Assembly (NCBI RefSeq): GCF_938030145.1
Contig: NZ_CALHGM010000047.1
Location: forward strand, 1-32,495
Length of the DNA: 32,495 nucleotides
Direction: 5' to 3'
Source: an uncultured Campylobacter sp.
GTDB taxonomy: Bacteria; Campylobacterota; Campylobacteria; Campylobacterales; Campylobacteraceae
Shown: positions 15,668-24,369 of the stretch, one piece after another
Position numbering within the stretch: position 1 is the stretch's first letter
Layout: each line of letters starts with the position of its first letter
Made by a program: the position numbers and the translations under genes
Notes under the pieces: generated by a model
Told to the model about the DNA's origin: nothing
Database searches by the model: none
What the model saw: only the letters and a program-made list of their open reading frames with translations

Positions 15668-16957
15668 TCACTTCTCTTCAAATCTAATCTGCACCGATTT
15701 TTTGTGCGCGCCGAGCCCCTCTGCATCCGCTAGCGCCATGCACGCGCCGCCTAGCTCGTCTATGGCGCGTTTATTTAGCGCTATGATCGAGCTTCGTTTG
15801 ATGAAATTATAAACCCCCAAAGGCGAGAAAAATCGAGCGCTTCCGCCGGTCGGCAGCGTGTGGTTAGGGCCTGCGAGGTAATCGCCCATCGCCTCGGGCG
15901 TGTAGTGGCCCAAAAATATCGCGCCTGCGTGGCGTATGCGCGGAAGCAGCTCGTAGGCGTTCTCGGTCGCGATCTCGAGGTGCTCGACCGCAAGCTCGTT
16001 CATCAGCTCCACGCACTCGTTCATATCGCGTGCGATGATGATCGCGCCCTTGTTTTGGATGCTGGCGCGAGCGATCGGCTCACGCGCGAGCGTAGGAAGC
16101 TGCTGCTCGATATGTTCAGCGACGGCAAGAGCGAATTTTTCATCGTCGCTTATCAAAAAGCTGCTCGCGATCTCGTCGTGCTCGGCTTGGCTGAGTAGAT
16201 CCACGGCGATATTGCGCGGATTTGCCGCGGCGTTTGCGATGATGCCCACTTCGCTAGGACCCGCGATCATATCGATATTTACATCGCCGAACACGAGCTT
16301 TTTAGCGGTTGCGACGAAGATATTCCCGGGGCCCGTGATGACGTCAACCTTGCCGATCGTGCGCGTACCGTATGCCATCGCCGCGATCGCGCTTGCGCCG
16401 CCCACCTTGTAGGCCTTTTTGATCCCCAGCACATGCATCGCCGCGAGCAGTAGCTCGTTTACGACGCCGCCCACGGCGGGGGTGCAGACGCTGATATCCT
16501 CCACGCCCGCGACGATTGCGGGGATCGCGTTCATCAGAAGCGAGCTCGGATACGCTGCCTTGCCCCCCGGGATATATAGCCCCGCGCGATCTACCGGCGT
16601 GATCTTTTGCCCGAGCATCGCGCCGCTTGGATCGAAGCTAAACCAGCTTCTCTCAAGCTGCTTTTCGTGATAGGCGTAGATGCGCTCGTATGCGACTTGT
16701 AGCGCGTTTTTTAGCTCTGCGGTTAAGCCTTCATACGCGAGACTCATCTGCTCTTGCGTGATAGCCAGATCGCCCTGCACGCGCCATCTGTCAAATTTCT
16801 CAATCTGTTCAGCTAGCGCCTCATCGCCGCGCTCTCTGATATCTTCGATGATACCGCTTACGACGGGCATTACCGATCTCATATCCGTCTCGCCGCGGCG
16901 CACCAGCCTTGCAAACTCCTCTTTGAAATTTGCCTTCGTGCTTTTTAAAATTTTCAT
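15668..16957 (-). CDS. hisD: Histidinol dehydrogenase
   Basis: It catalyses the last two steps of histidine biosynthesis, oxidising L-histidinol to L-histidine with two NAD+ and a zinc ion. The length is standard at 429 aa. Visible signature: GPGNIFVATAKKLVFGDVNI, then DMIAGPSEVGI, LLSQAEHDEI with the zinc-binding Gln and His, AVEHLEI with the catalytic Glu-His pair, GDYLAGPNHTLPTGGSARF with the zinc Asp, and GLGAHKKSV with the final zinc His. All catalytic and metal residues are present. AAGGAGC precedes the ATG. No other his gene is in the window, so hisD stands apart from a his operon, as is common in this group. It is divergent from the Sel1-repeat gene. Confidence 0.96.
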   Translation of the reverse strand: MKILKSTKANFKEEFARLVRRGETDMRSVMPVVSGIIEDIRERGDEALAEQIEKFDRWRVQGDLAITQEQMSLAYEGLTAELKNALQVAYERIYAYHEKQLERSWFSFDPSGAMLGQKITPVDRAGLYIPGGKAAYPSSLLMNAIPAIVAGVEDISVCTPAVGGVVNELLLAAMHVLGIKKAYKVGGASAIAAMAYGTRTIGKVDVITGPGNIFVATAKKLVFGDVNIDMIAGPSEVGIIANAAANPRNIAVDLLSQAEHDEIASSFLISDDEKFALAVAEHIEQQLPTLAREPIARASIQNKGAIIIARDMNECVELMNELAVEHLEIATENAYELLPRIRHAGAIFLGHYTPEAMGDYLAGPNHTLPTGGSARFFSPLGVYNFIKRSSIIALNKRAIDELGGACMALADAEGLGAHKKSVQIRFEEK

Positions 16958-17082
16958 TTTTGCTCCTTGTGATGCTTGGAATTTTAACGCTTTTTGCTAA
17001 ATTTCGCCTTTAAGCTCGCGGCTGTATAAATTTAAAGACCCTTTGGGCCCGCCGATTTTCAAAAGATTAAGCGAAAATGAAA

Positions 17083-17088
17083 TAAAAT
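17083..17088 (+). promoter_or_regulatory. TAAAAT -10 box for the Sel1-repeat gene
   Basis: GAAATAAAATAGCC carries TAAAAT 27 bases before the ATG at 17115, followed by CGGAGCG as a weak ribosome site. It is assigned by position. Confidence 0.45.
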
Positions 17089-17114
17089 AGCCGAAATTTT
17101 AAACGGAGCGATGT

Positions 17115-18915
17115 ATGAAAAAGATATTTCTAGCGCTGATCGCCACGGCGGCTTTATCGCTAGCAGAAGCCACGGCTTTGCCATCGGCGGAACAAGAAGA
17201 TCCCGGTATAAGCAGATTACAAAGCGAATGCGATAGCAACAATACCTTAGCATGCGTGAATCTCGCCATGGCATACTATTCAGGGGATGGCGTGAAGCAG
17301 GATTATGAGAAAGCAAAAGAGCTAAATTCTAAAGCCTGTAGTTTGGGCGACGGCTGGGGTTGCACCACCTTGGGGGCGTCATACGAATACGGCAAGGGCG
17401 CGGAGCAAGATTATAAAAAAGCGACCGAACTGTATTCTAAGGCCTGCGACTTAAAAAATAGCATAGCTTGCGGCAATCTGGGTGTTTTATACCACTCAGG
17501 CAAGGGAGTAAAGCAAGATTACCAAAAAGCGATCGAACTGCTTTCCAAGGCTTGCGATTTGCAAGAAGGTGACGGATGCTACAATCTCGGGCTTTTATAT
17601 GCATCTGGCGAAGGCGTAAAACAGGACTACAAAAAAAGCGAGCGAGCTATATTCAAAAGCTTGCGATTTGAAACATGGCGAAAGCTGTCATAATCTTGGA
17701 GTTTTATACGAAAAAGGAGATGGCAGCGTAAAGCAAGACTACCAAAAAGCAAATCAATTCTATTCTAAGGCCTGCGATTTGGAGATTGCCGAAGGGTGTT
17801 ATAATCTTGGAACTTCATACTATTTAGGTAAACATACAAAGCAGGACTATAAGAAAGCAAATGAATTGTTTTCTAGGACTTGTGATTTAGGATATAGCAT
17901 AGGATGCTATGCTCTAGGGTTTTGGTATGCCTCAGGCGAAGGCATAGAACAAGACTTTGAAAAAGCAATAAATTTATATTCTAGAGCTTGCGATTTGGGG
18001 CATAACACAGGATGCTATAATCTAGGAGTTTTGTATAGTTCCAGCGAAGGTGTAAAGCGGGACTATAAGAAAGCGAGCGAACTATATTCCAAAGCTTGCA
18101 ATTTGGGGAACGGGCTAGGATGTAGTGATCTAGGAGTTTTATATGAACAAGGGGAAGTCATAGAGCAAAACTATAACAAAGCAAATGAGCTATATTCTAA
18201 AGCTTGCGATTTGGATGTCGGTGAAGGTTGCAATAGTCTCGGGGTTCTATATGAGTCTGGTAAAGGTGTAAAACAAGACTTTGAAAAAGCAAAAGACCTG
18301 TATTCTAAAGCTTGCAATCTTGGAGATGGACTAGGATGTGTCAATTTAGGAGCTTTATATGAACAAGGAAAAGGTGTAAAACAAGATTACCAAATAGCAA
18401 ATAAATTATTTTCCAAGGCTTGTGATTTAGAAATTGCCGAAGGGTGCTACAATCTAGGATTTTTATATCATTCAGGCTACGGTGTAAACCAAGACTATAA
18501 AAAAGCAAGTGAATTATATTCCAAAGCTTGTGATTTAGAATATGGTATAGGATGTCATAATCTTGGATTTTTATATTATTCAGGCGCAGGCACAAAGCAA
18601 GATTACGAAAAAGCGAGTGAATTGTTTTCTAAGGCTTGTGATTTAGAAGCCGGTGAAGGGTGTGATGGCCTCGGACATCTATATGAATCTGGTAAAGGTG
18701 TAAAACAAGATTACCGAATAGCAAATAAATTATTTTCCAAGGCTTGTGATTTAGAAATTGCCGAAGGGTGCAATAATCTTGGATATTTATATGAATCCGG
18801 CAAAGGGGTAAAAAAAGATAAGAGTATGGCGAAAAAATACTATGGTAAAGCCTGCGATCTAGGGATTAAACGCAGTTGCTACACCTATAAAAAACTAAAC
18901 GAGCAAGGTTTTTGA
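17115..18915 (+). pseudogene. Sel1/Hcp-type cysteine-rich repeat protein, frameshifted in an A7 run
   Basis: The intended product is about 599 aa, exported by a signal peptide (MKKIFLALIATAALSLAEAT) and built of Sel1-like helical repeats as in Helicobacter Hcp proteins. Each 36-residue unit has two cysteines eight positions apart (as in KACDLGYSIGC), which form a disulfide in Hcp proteins. I count 16 such pairs. At 17631-17637 seven A's follow GACTAC. The frame then reads SERAIFKSLRFETWRKLS and stops at 17691-17693. With six A's the repeat pattern (KKASELYSKACDLKHGESC) continues unbroken to 18915. A TTG at 17668 opens the downstream frame but lies inside a repeat. Without a correction only a four-repeat protein (192 aa) is made. 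Possible roles are host interaction or envelope binding; none is shown here. Confidence 0.85.
17229..18879 (+). repeat. Array of 16 Sel1-like units, 108-bp period
   Basis: From the first to the last paired cysteine the array is 550 codons once the extra A is removed. This equals fifteen 36-residue steps plus the last cysteine pair and one extra residue (GDGSVKQ). Units late in the array are more AT-rich and closer to each other than the first four. Blocks starting at 18371 and 18695 are nearly identical over about 70 bases and lie 324 bases apart, exactly three units. Confidence 0.85.
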
Positions 18916-19247
18916 TCCATTTAAATTTTAAGCCGCCCGTTAAGCCTGTTTAAATTTGCAACTTAAATTAAAGGTCTAAATTTAAACTATATCATCCGCG
19001 TGGCAGCGCTAAAAGCGCGCCAAAATGCGCGGACTTAAAATTTAAACCCATTCCGCCGCGGCAGATGCTGCGTAAGCGGTGCGTAAAATTTAGCGAGCCG
19101 CCAAATTACGACATTCTCGTCAAAATAAAAGGATGCGCTCCGCCGCCGTTGAAATTTCAGATGAGCCGTTAATTCGTCAAGAATTTTAAAATTTTAAGCT
19201 CTATTTTTGCGGGCTAAAATTTCGAGCGAGCCGTTAAGGGCGAGCTT
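18916..19247. other. 332-bp spacer between convergent genes
   Basis: It separates the 3' ends of the Sel1-repeat gene and the OmpA/MotB-like gene. One short hairpin, GCGCT-AAA-AGCGC at 19006-19018, could help termination but has no T-run. The rest is AAATTTAAA-type words and GC-rich pieces. I see no gene. Confidence 0.5.
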
Positions 19248-20270
19248 CTAATTCGTAGCGTTCGCGTCAAATTGCAAAAATTTCCTGATCTCCTCCATCG
19301 CCTCTTTGTTTGAAAGGGTAAATTTTATCTCGATGCGGCGGCTAGCGTCCTTGTCCTCGACGCCTCTGCGCATCACGGGCTGCGTGTAGCTGCGACCGCT
19401 GGCGATGAGATATTTTTGCAGCCGCTCATCTTTATTCCACGAGTTGATGAAATCCATCACGGCAAACGCCCTATTTTGCGAGAGCTCGAGGTTATACAAA
19501 TACCCGCCGTCGCTGTCCGTGTGCCCTTCAATAATGATCTGATCTAAATTTTCGCGAATTTCATCGTTATTCAAAAGCGCGGCGAAATAGCTCTGCAGCG
19601 TCGAGCGAAGCGTCTCTTTGGCGTCCTCTTTCAGCTCGCTTGAGCCTTTGTCGAAAAGGATCGACGAGCTTAGCGTCATCGCGCCGCTTTCGTTGTTGAT
19701 GCGGATTTTGCCGCCCAGCTTCTCCTTCAGATCGGCGATGATCTTGACCTTCATTCCGGTGAGGTTGCGGATGCGGTTTTTCGTGACGTTGAGGTCCTGT
19801 AAAATTTTATTAAAATCGCTCTCCTTCTTCGTGAGCTGATCGAGCAAAAAGGCGATTTTAAGCTCATTTTGGCTGATCGTAGCGTTGGCGTCGTCGCGCG
19901 CTTTTTGCAGAAGCGAGTTGATGTCTAAATTTTCTTTTTTCAGCTTCTCCGCCATCTCGGTCAGATCTTCGATCTGTATGAAATAGATGGAATTTTGCTT
20001 GCGAAGATCGGTGTTTTCGATATTTAGCTTCTCGAGCTGGTCGCTAAAAATTTTATTCAGCGCCTCAAGCTCGGCGCTTTTTTTCTCCTGGCTTTGCAGG
20101 CTTGCTAGCGCGCTTGAAATTTGGCTTTCTTTCTCCTGCAGGTTGCTTTGCGTGAGGAAGTATTTGACGATGATACCGCCTACTAAAAGCACGAAAACAA
20201 AAAGTAGTCCCGCCATCAAATCGGCGTACGCGATCCAGAAGGTCTCTTTTTCTTCGTTATTCGTTTTCAT
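19248..20270 (-). CDS. MotB/OmpA-like peptidoglycan-binding membrane protein
   Basis: The partner of the MotA/ExbB-like protein encoded just upstream. The N-terminus has the MotB-type segment FWIAYADLMAGLLFVFVLLV with the proton-pathway aspartate at D17, then one membrane helix. A long coiled coil (about residues 40-160; heptads such as LEKLNIENTDLRKQN) leads to a C-terminal OmpA domain with IIEGHTDSDGG, LSQNRAFAVMDFI and DASRRIEIKF, which bind peptidoglycan. The start overlaps the end of the MotA-like gene by 14 bases. In C. jejuni the same pair follows fba (Cj0598-Cj0599, from memory), so this is a core Campylobacter unit. It resembles ZorB of Zorya defence, but no Zorya effector gene is present. 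It is not the flagellar MotB by context. Confidence 0.85.
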   Translation of the reverse strand: MKTNNEEKETFWIAYADLMAGLLFVFVLLVGGIIVKYFLTQSNLQEKESQISSALASLQSQEKKSAELEALNKIFSDQLEKLNIENTDLRKQNSIYFIQIEDLTEMAEKLKKENLDINSLLQKARDDANATISQNELKIAFLLDQLTKKESDFNKILQDLNVTKNRIRNLTGMKVKIIADLKEKLGGKIRINNESGAMTLSSSILFDKGSSELKEDAKETLRSTLQSYFAALLNNDEIRENLDQIIIEGHTDSDGGYLYNLELSQNRAFAVMDFINSWNKDERLQKYLIASGRSYTQPVMRRGVEDKDASRRIEIKFTLSNKEAMEEIRKFLQFDANATN

Positions 20271-21546
20271 CTAAAAGTGCTTTTTCATCGATGCTCGCAA
20301 GCGTTTTACGAAGCTCTTCGATGATGCTTTCGTTGCTCGTCCGCGCAGCGCCCTCTCCAGCTAAAAGTGCCTTCAAATCCGCGCTTAGCCCCTTAAAGCT
20401 AGCGTCAATTTTAGCGGCGTAAGCATTCTGCGAACTTGAAATTTCGCCCGCAAACCCGCCTAAGGAGGCATTTAGGCTCTTGATTTGAGCGCTTAATGCA
20501 CTAGTAACGTTAGCCAGCTCGCCTTGCCCGTCCGTTAAAGCCTTAGACTGGCTTAGATACTGCGCGGAAATTCCGTTTTGAATTTCGATTAGGCTTGCAG
20601 ACACGGACTTAAGCGCAGATAAAATTTGAGCGAAGCTCTTATCTAACTCACCGTGAGCGAGATTTGTCCTTTGGATCATCTCTCCTGCCTTTTCAAGCTC
20701 TTCTTGTGTAATCGCCATACTTCGCTTCTCGGCTTCCATCACGCTTTCAAAAGCGCCGATTTTTTCATCGATTAGGCGGTTTAGCCTTTCGGTAAAATTC
20801 GTAGAGCTCATCATCGCAAATGAGCGCGAAATTTCAGAATTAGAGTTTAAAATTTCACTCAGATAGCCCTGTGTTATTTCGTCTTTGTTCCAGAAGAAAT
20901 TTTTAGTGGAATTTTTGTATTTGATGAGCAGACGCTCATATTTGCTAATGCCCTTTTTCTCAAAATATATCCACCAAAGCGCTAAAAAAATTCCATAGAT
21001 CGAGACGTAAAACGCTGTGCCCACGCCGCCTAGAAGCTGCGCGATCTCGGTTTCGAGCCCATCAATATTGCTTGAGGAAAAGTGCGGCATCGAAATCGCA
21101 ATCGAGATGAAAGTTCCTAAAATTCCAAGCATCGGAAAGACTGCCGACGCGACGGAAGCGTAGTTTTGATTACGTAGCGAGTAGCCGTATTCGTCCACAA
21201 AAAGATCAAAGCTAGCATCTGATTTTTTTTTACCGCCGATACTTAAGAGATTGGCGACGATGTAATTTTTCAGCTCGCGCTTGAAGTCATCGATATTATT
21301 TTGAAAATTTAAGCAGCCGTATTCTGCATTATGACGAGCTAAAATTAGTGCAATAATTAGCAAAACCGCAAGCATCAGGATCGAGTGTGTTTCTACCTTC
21401 AGCCCGATAAGCCCCAAATAGCCCAGCAAAAACACCACAAAAACCGCAATCGGCAGAGCTGCGATCTTAAAAAAAACGCCCGCTAACGAGCGCTCCTTCG
21501 CCTCAGGTAGCGTGATATCGAGCACTTCGTTATTCGGGCGATCCAT
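20257..21546 (-). CDS. MotA/TolQ/ExbB-family proton-channel protein with coiled-coil tail
   Basis: A 429-aa inner-membrane protein. Predicted helices lie near residues 27-48, 54-71, 132-153 and 172-194. The last two are the proton-channel core: AVFPMLGILGTFISIAIS and LLGGVGTAFYVSIYGIFLAL, with the Gly-Thr motifs typical of MotA/TolQ. About 230 residues of cytoplasmic coiled coil follow (LIDEKIGAFESVMEAEKR, ELEKAGEMIQ, SALSAQIKSLNASLGGF). This is far longer than in ExbB and more like ZorA. It starts one base after the fba stop, using AGGAAC inside the last fba codons, so translation is coupled. With its MotB-like partner it should form a proton-driven complex anchored to peptidoglycan. The load it drives is unknown. 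Confidence 0.85.
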   Translation of the reverse strand: MDRPNNEVLDITLPEAKERSLAGVFFKIAALPIAVFVVFLLGYLGLIGLKVETHSILMLAVLLIIALILARHNAEYGCLNFQNNIDDFKRELKNYIVANLLSIGGKKKSDASFDLFVDEYGYSLRNQNYASVASAVFPMLGILGTFISIAISMPHFSSSNIDGLETEIAQLLGGVGTAFYVSIYGIFLALWWIYFEKKGISKYERLLIKYKNSTKNFFWNKDEITQGYLSEILNSNSEISRSFAMMSSTNFTERLNRLIDEKIGAFESVMEAEKRSMAITQEELEKAGEMIQRTNLAHGELDKSFAQILSALKSVSASLIEIQNGISAQYLSQSKALTDGQGELANVTSALSAQIKSLNASLGGFAGEISSSQNAYAAKIDASFKGLSADLKALLAGEGAARTSNESIIEELRKTLASIDEKALLDENE

Positions 21547-21547
21547 A

Positions 21548-22612
21548 TTAGTTCCTATTTAGGCAATTTAGATTGTCAAATGCGACCTGCAAGCGCGCCA
21601 CCATACTCTGCTCGCCTGCCCTCAGCCACTTGCGAGGATCGTAGAATTTTTTATTCGGTTTATCCTCACCTTCCGGATTGCCGATTTGAGCCTGCAAATA
21701 GCCGCGATTTTTGACCTCATAAGCGCGCACGCCGTCCCAAAATGCCCACTGCGTGTCGGTGTCGATATTCATCTTAACTACGCCGTAGCTTACGGCTGCC
21801 TTGATGTCGGAGGTATCGCTGCCGCTGCCGCCATGAAAGACGAAATTTACGGGCTTTTCGGATTGCAGATTAAATTTCTCGCGCACGAATTTTTGCGAAT
21901 TTTTCAAAATTTCAGGTCGCAGCATGACATTGCCCGGTTTATACACGCCGTGGACGTTGCCGAAGCTCGCCGCGATGCTGAATCTGTCGCTGATTTTGCC
22001 AAGTCGCTCGTAAGCAAGCGCGACATCTGCGGGCTGGGTGTAAAGCCGCGCGTTATCGACGCCGGTATTATCGACGCCATCCTCTTCGCCGCCTGTGACG
22101 CCAAGCTCGATCTCAAGCGAAATTCCAAGATCGCTTAAAATTTCCAAATACTTCTCGCAGGTCGCTAAATTTAGCTCCAAATCATCCTCGCTAAGATCAA
22201 GCATGTGCGAGCTAAATAGCGGCGCGCCGTGAGCTTTTTTATTCTCGGCGTTGGCTTTAATGAGCTCGTCGATCCACGGAAGCAGCTTCCTCGCGGCATG
22301 ATCAGTATGCAAAATCACCGCAACGCCGTAATGAGCCGCCAAAGCATGCACTTGATGCGCACCTGCGATAGCGCCTAAAACTGCGGCATTAGGGCAAGTA
22401 GCGCCCGCATAAAACGCTGCGCCGCCGTTGCTAAACTGAATAATAACGGGCGAATTTGCGATTTTAGCGCTTTCCAAGACGGCGTTTATGGAATTTGATC
22501 CCACTACGTTTACCGCAGGGATCGCAAAGCCCTGCTGCTTCGCATACGCATAGACTTTACTTACGTCATCGCCACTTAAAACGCCCGGTTTTACTATATC
22601 TAAAACGCCCAT
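21548..22612 (-). CDS. fba: Class II fructose-bisphosphate aldolase
   Basis: A zinc-dependent aldolase joining dihydroxyacetone phosphate and glyceraldehyde 3-phosphate; in Campylobacter it mainly serves gluconeogenesis. Motifs: VILHTDHAARKLLPW with the metal histidine and catalytic aspartate, SSHMLDLSEDD, SLEIELGVTGGEEDGVDN, AASFGNVHGVYKPGNV with a zinc histidine, FVFHGGSGS with another, and VKMNIDTDTQWAFWDG. The 354-aa length and these motifs match the E. coli FbaA (class IIA) type. It sits 14 bases after peb4 and one base before the MotA-like gene, so all four are probably one operon. Pyk elsewhere in the window covers lower glycolysis. Confidence 0.96.
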   Translation of the reverse strand: MGVLDIVKPGVLSGDDVSKVYAYAKQQGFAIPAVNVVGSNSINAVLESAKIANSPVIIQFSNGGAAFYAGATCPNAAVLGAIAGAHQVHALAAHYGVAVILHTDHAARKLLPWIDELIKANAENKKAHGAPLFSSHMLDLSEDDLELNLATCEKYLEILSDLGISLEIELGVTGGEEDGVDNTGVDNARLYTQPADVALAYERLGKISDRFSIAASFGNVHGVYKPGNVMLRPEILKNSQKFVREKFNLQSEKPVNFVFHGGSGSDTSDIKAAVSYGVVKMNIDTDTQWAFWDGVRAYEVKNRGYLQAQIGNPEGEDKPNKKFYDPRKWLRAGEQSMVARLQVAFDNLNCLNRN

Positions 22613-22626
22613 TTTTAGCTCCTATA

Positions 22627-23439
22627 TTATTTATACTCGATTTTAGCGTTTTTGTGAAGATCTGCCGCTTTTTGCTCGACTACTTTCGCCGCTTTTTGCT
22701 GTCTAAGCACGCGCTCAATAAAAGGCTTTGCTTCGCTTTGACTTAACTGCTTTTTAGCTTGAGACTCCTCTTTTAACACTACGTGATATCCGACCCTGCT
22801 TTTAATCGCTTTAGTGGTGATTTGACCATCTTTTATCTTAGAGATCGCATCGGCAAAAGGCTTGACCTGATCGCTAGGCATCCAGCCTAGCTCGCCGCCG
22901 GTTTGTTTAGCCTGCGGATCGATAGATTTGGCTTTGGCAAGCTCTGCAAATTTAGTAAATAGTGCACTGTCGCTAAGCCCTTTTAACTGCTTAATAATAT
23001 CGTTTGCCTCAGCTTCGGTTTTAACGACGATCTGAGCCGCTTTGATTCTCGCAGGCTCGGTAAAGCGCGCTTTGTTTTTGTTATAAAAATCGGCTATTTC
23101 TTTATCGTCGATATTTATTTTGCTGGCTTCTTTAGCCTGCCATACACGAAGCGCTAAGTTATCTTTTACGATTTCAAGCTCTTTTTTATAAACGTCTTCG
23201 TCCATAACGCCCGATTTTTTAGCTTCATCCGTTAGCAGCATCAGATCGATGCCTTTATCGATAAGCTCCTTTTTTTGCTCTGCATTAAGAGCGGCGATAT
23301 CTACGTTGCCTATGCCTTGAAGTAGCGGAGCAAGCTCCTTTTCGGTTACGTCTTTGCCATTTACGGTAGCGTAAACGGTAGCGTTGAGGCTGATAGCGGC
23401 AGCCAAACTAAGTGCTGTAAATAAAACTTTTTTCATCAT
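22627..23439 (-). CDS. peb4: PEB4-type periplasmic chaperone / peptidyl-prolyl isomerase
   Basis: A SurA-like helper for outer-membrane protein folding and adhesion. A signal peptide covers about residues 1-20 (MMKKVLFTALSLAAAISLNA). A helical N-terminal chaperone part follows, then a parvulin domain at about residues 124-230 with KAAQIVVKTEAEA, KQTGGELGWMPSDQV and SRVGYHVVLKE. The 270-aa length matches C. jejuni Cj0596 (PEB4/Cbf2), as does the order nth-peb4-fba. The second ATG (first base 23436) is better spaced from AAGGAATT than the first, so the true protein may lack the first Met. A good TATAAT promoter lies upstream. It probably leads the operon with fba and the MotAB-like pair. Confidence 0.93.
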   Translation of the reverse strand: MMKKVLFTALSLAAAISLNATVYATVNGKDVTEKELAPLLQGIGNVDIAALNAEQKKELIDKGIDLMLLTDEAKKSGVMDEDVYKKELEIVKDNLALRVWQAKEASKINIDDKEIADFYNKNKARFTEPARIKAAQIVVKTEAEANDIIKQLKGLSDSALFTKFAELAKAKSIDPQAKQTGGELGWMPSDQVKPFADAISKIKDGQITTKAIKSRVGYHVVLKEESQAKKQLSQSEAKPFIERVLRQQKAAKVVEQKAADLHKNAKIEYK

Positions 23440-23465
23440 AATTCCTTAAAAAAATTTTAACGGCG

Positions 23466-23471
23466 ATTATA
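23466..23471 (-). promoter_or_regulatory. TATAAT -10 box for the peb4-fba operon
   Basis: The coding strand reads TATAAT, with TTGATT 16 bases upstream as a possible -35, about 30 bases before the peb4 start. A perfect palindrome TTGTTAACAA (23480-23489) lies between the two boxes and could be an operator. nth is transcribed from the other side. Confidence 0.6.
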
Positions 23472-23541
23472 ACTCAAAGTTGTTAACAATCAAACTGTAC
23501 TTTAGAATTTTAGGGTAGAATTCCGCCTTGAGGAAATGCAA

Positions 23542-24177
23542 ATGAGAAGTAAAAAAGATATTTTAGAGATAAAAAAGAGAATTCTGCAAAACTTCGCGGA
23601 AGAGCGCAGCGAGTTGAAATTTAAAGACAACTATCAGCTTTTGGTCTGCGTGATGCTTAGCGCGCAGTGTACCGACAAGCGGGTAAATTTAATCACGCCG
23701 CGCTTTTTTGCGGAATTTCCTAGCGTTAAGGAGCTTGCAAAGGCCAATCTGGCGAGCGTTAAGCTGCTAATTAGCTCGTGCAATTTCTACAACAACAAAG
23801 CGGTAAATTTGATCAAAATGGCGCAGGCGGTGGTTAGCGACTTTGACGGCGTCGTGCCGCTTGATGAAGCGGGGCTAAAATCTCTTGCGGGTGTGGGGCA
23901 AAAGACCGCTCACGTCGTGCTTTTAGAGGGTGCGGGCGCAAACGTGATGGCGGTGGATACACACGTCTTTCGCGTCGCGCATCGCCTAGGGCTGAGCCGT
24001 GCAAAGACGCCCGAGCTTACGGAGCGCGATCTTAGCGAGGCTTTTAAAACGGATCTTGGTAAGCTGCACCAAGGCATGGTGCTTTTTGGCCGCTACACCT
24101 GTAAAGCGATAAAGCCAAACTGCAAGGAGTGCTTTTTAAACGAGCTGTGCAGTAGCAAGGATAAGAATTTTCCGTAA
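23542..24177 (+). CDS. nth: Endonuclease III (DNA base-excision repair glycosylase/AP lyase)
   Basis: It removes oxidised pyrimidines and nicks the abasic site. Visible: the helix-hairpin-helix LAGVGQKTAHVVL with the catalytic lysine, AVDTHVFRVAHRLGL with the catalytic aspartate, and a C-terminal iron-sulfur loop CKAIKPNCKECFLNELC with spacing C-X6-C-X2-C-X5-C. I chose the ATG at 23542, because AGGA at 23531-23534 is seven bases before it but only one base before the ATG at 23536. That gives 211 aa, normal for the family. It is divergent from peb4, as in C. jejuni. A 190-base AT-rich spacer lies between it and the convergent next gene. Confidence 0.95.
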   Translation: MRSKKDILEIKKRILQNFAEERSELKFKDNYQLLVCVMLSAQCTDKRVNLITPRFFAEFPSVKELAKANLASVKLLISSCNFYNNKAVNLIKMAQAVVSDFDGVVPLDEAGLKSLAGVGQKTAHVVLLEGAGANVMAVDTHVFRVAHRLGLSRAKTPELTERDLSEAFKTDLGKLHQGMVLFGRYTCKAIKPNCKECFLNELCSSKDKNFP

Positions 24178-24369
24178 AATTTTAGCCTGCAAATGCGGGT
24201 TTAAATTTACGGACTTAAATTTGACGGAATTTTAAAATTTAACGCCTTGCTTAAAGCCGCTTTACGGCAGACGTTCGGCTTTATGGCGCGAAAAATTTAG
24301 ATTGAAATTTTATAAACGCCTCTTTTGATTTTTATCTTTTAGAAAAATTTAAAATTTTGCTTTCGGAGC

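Noticed and set aside
19248..21546. A complete Zorya defence system
   Set aside because: Only the motor-like pair is present, with no ZorC, ZorD or ZorE type gene beside it, and the operon matches a core C. jejuni arrangement.
21686..22138. 150-codon plus-strand frame inside fba
   Set aside because: It overlaps the conserved aldolase core on the opposite strand and has no start signals.
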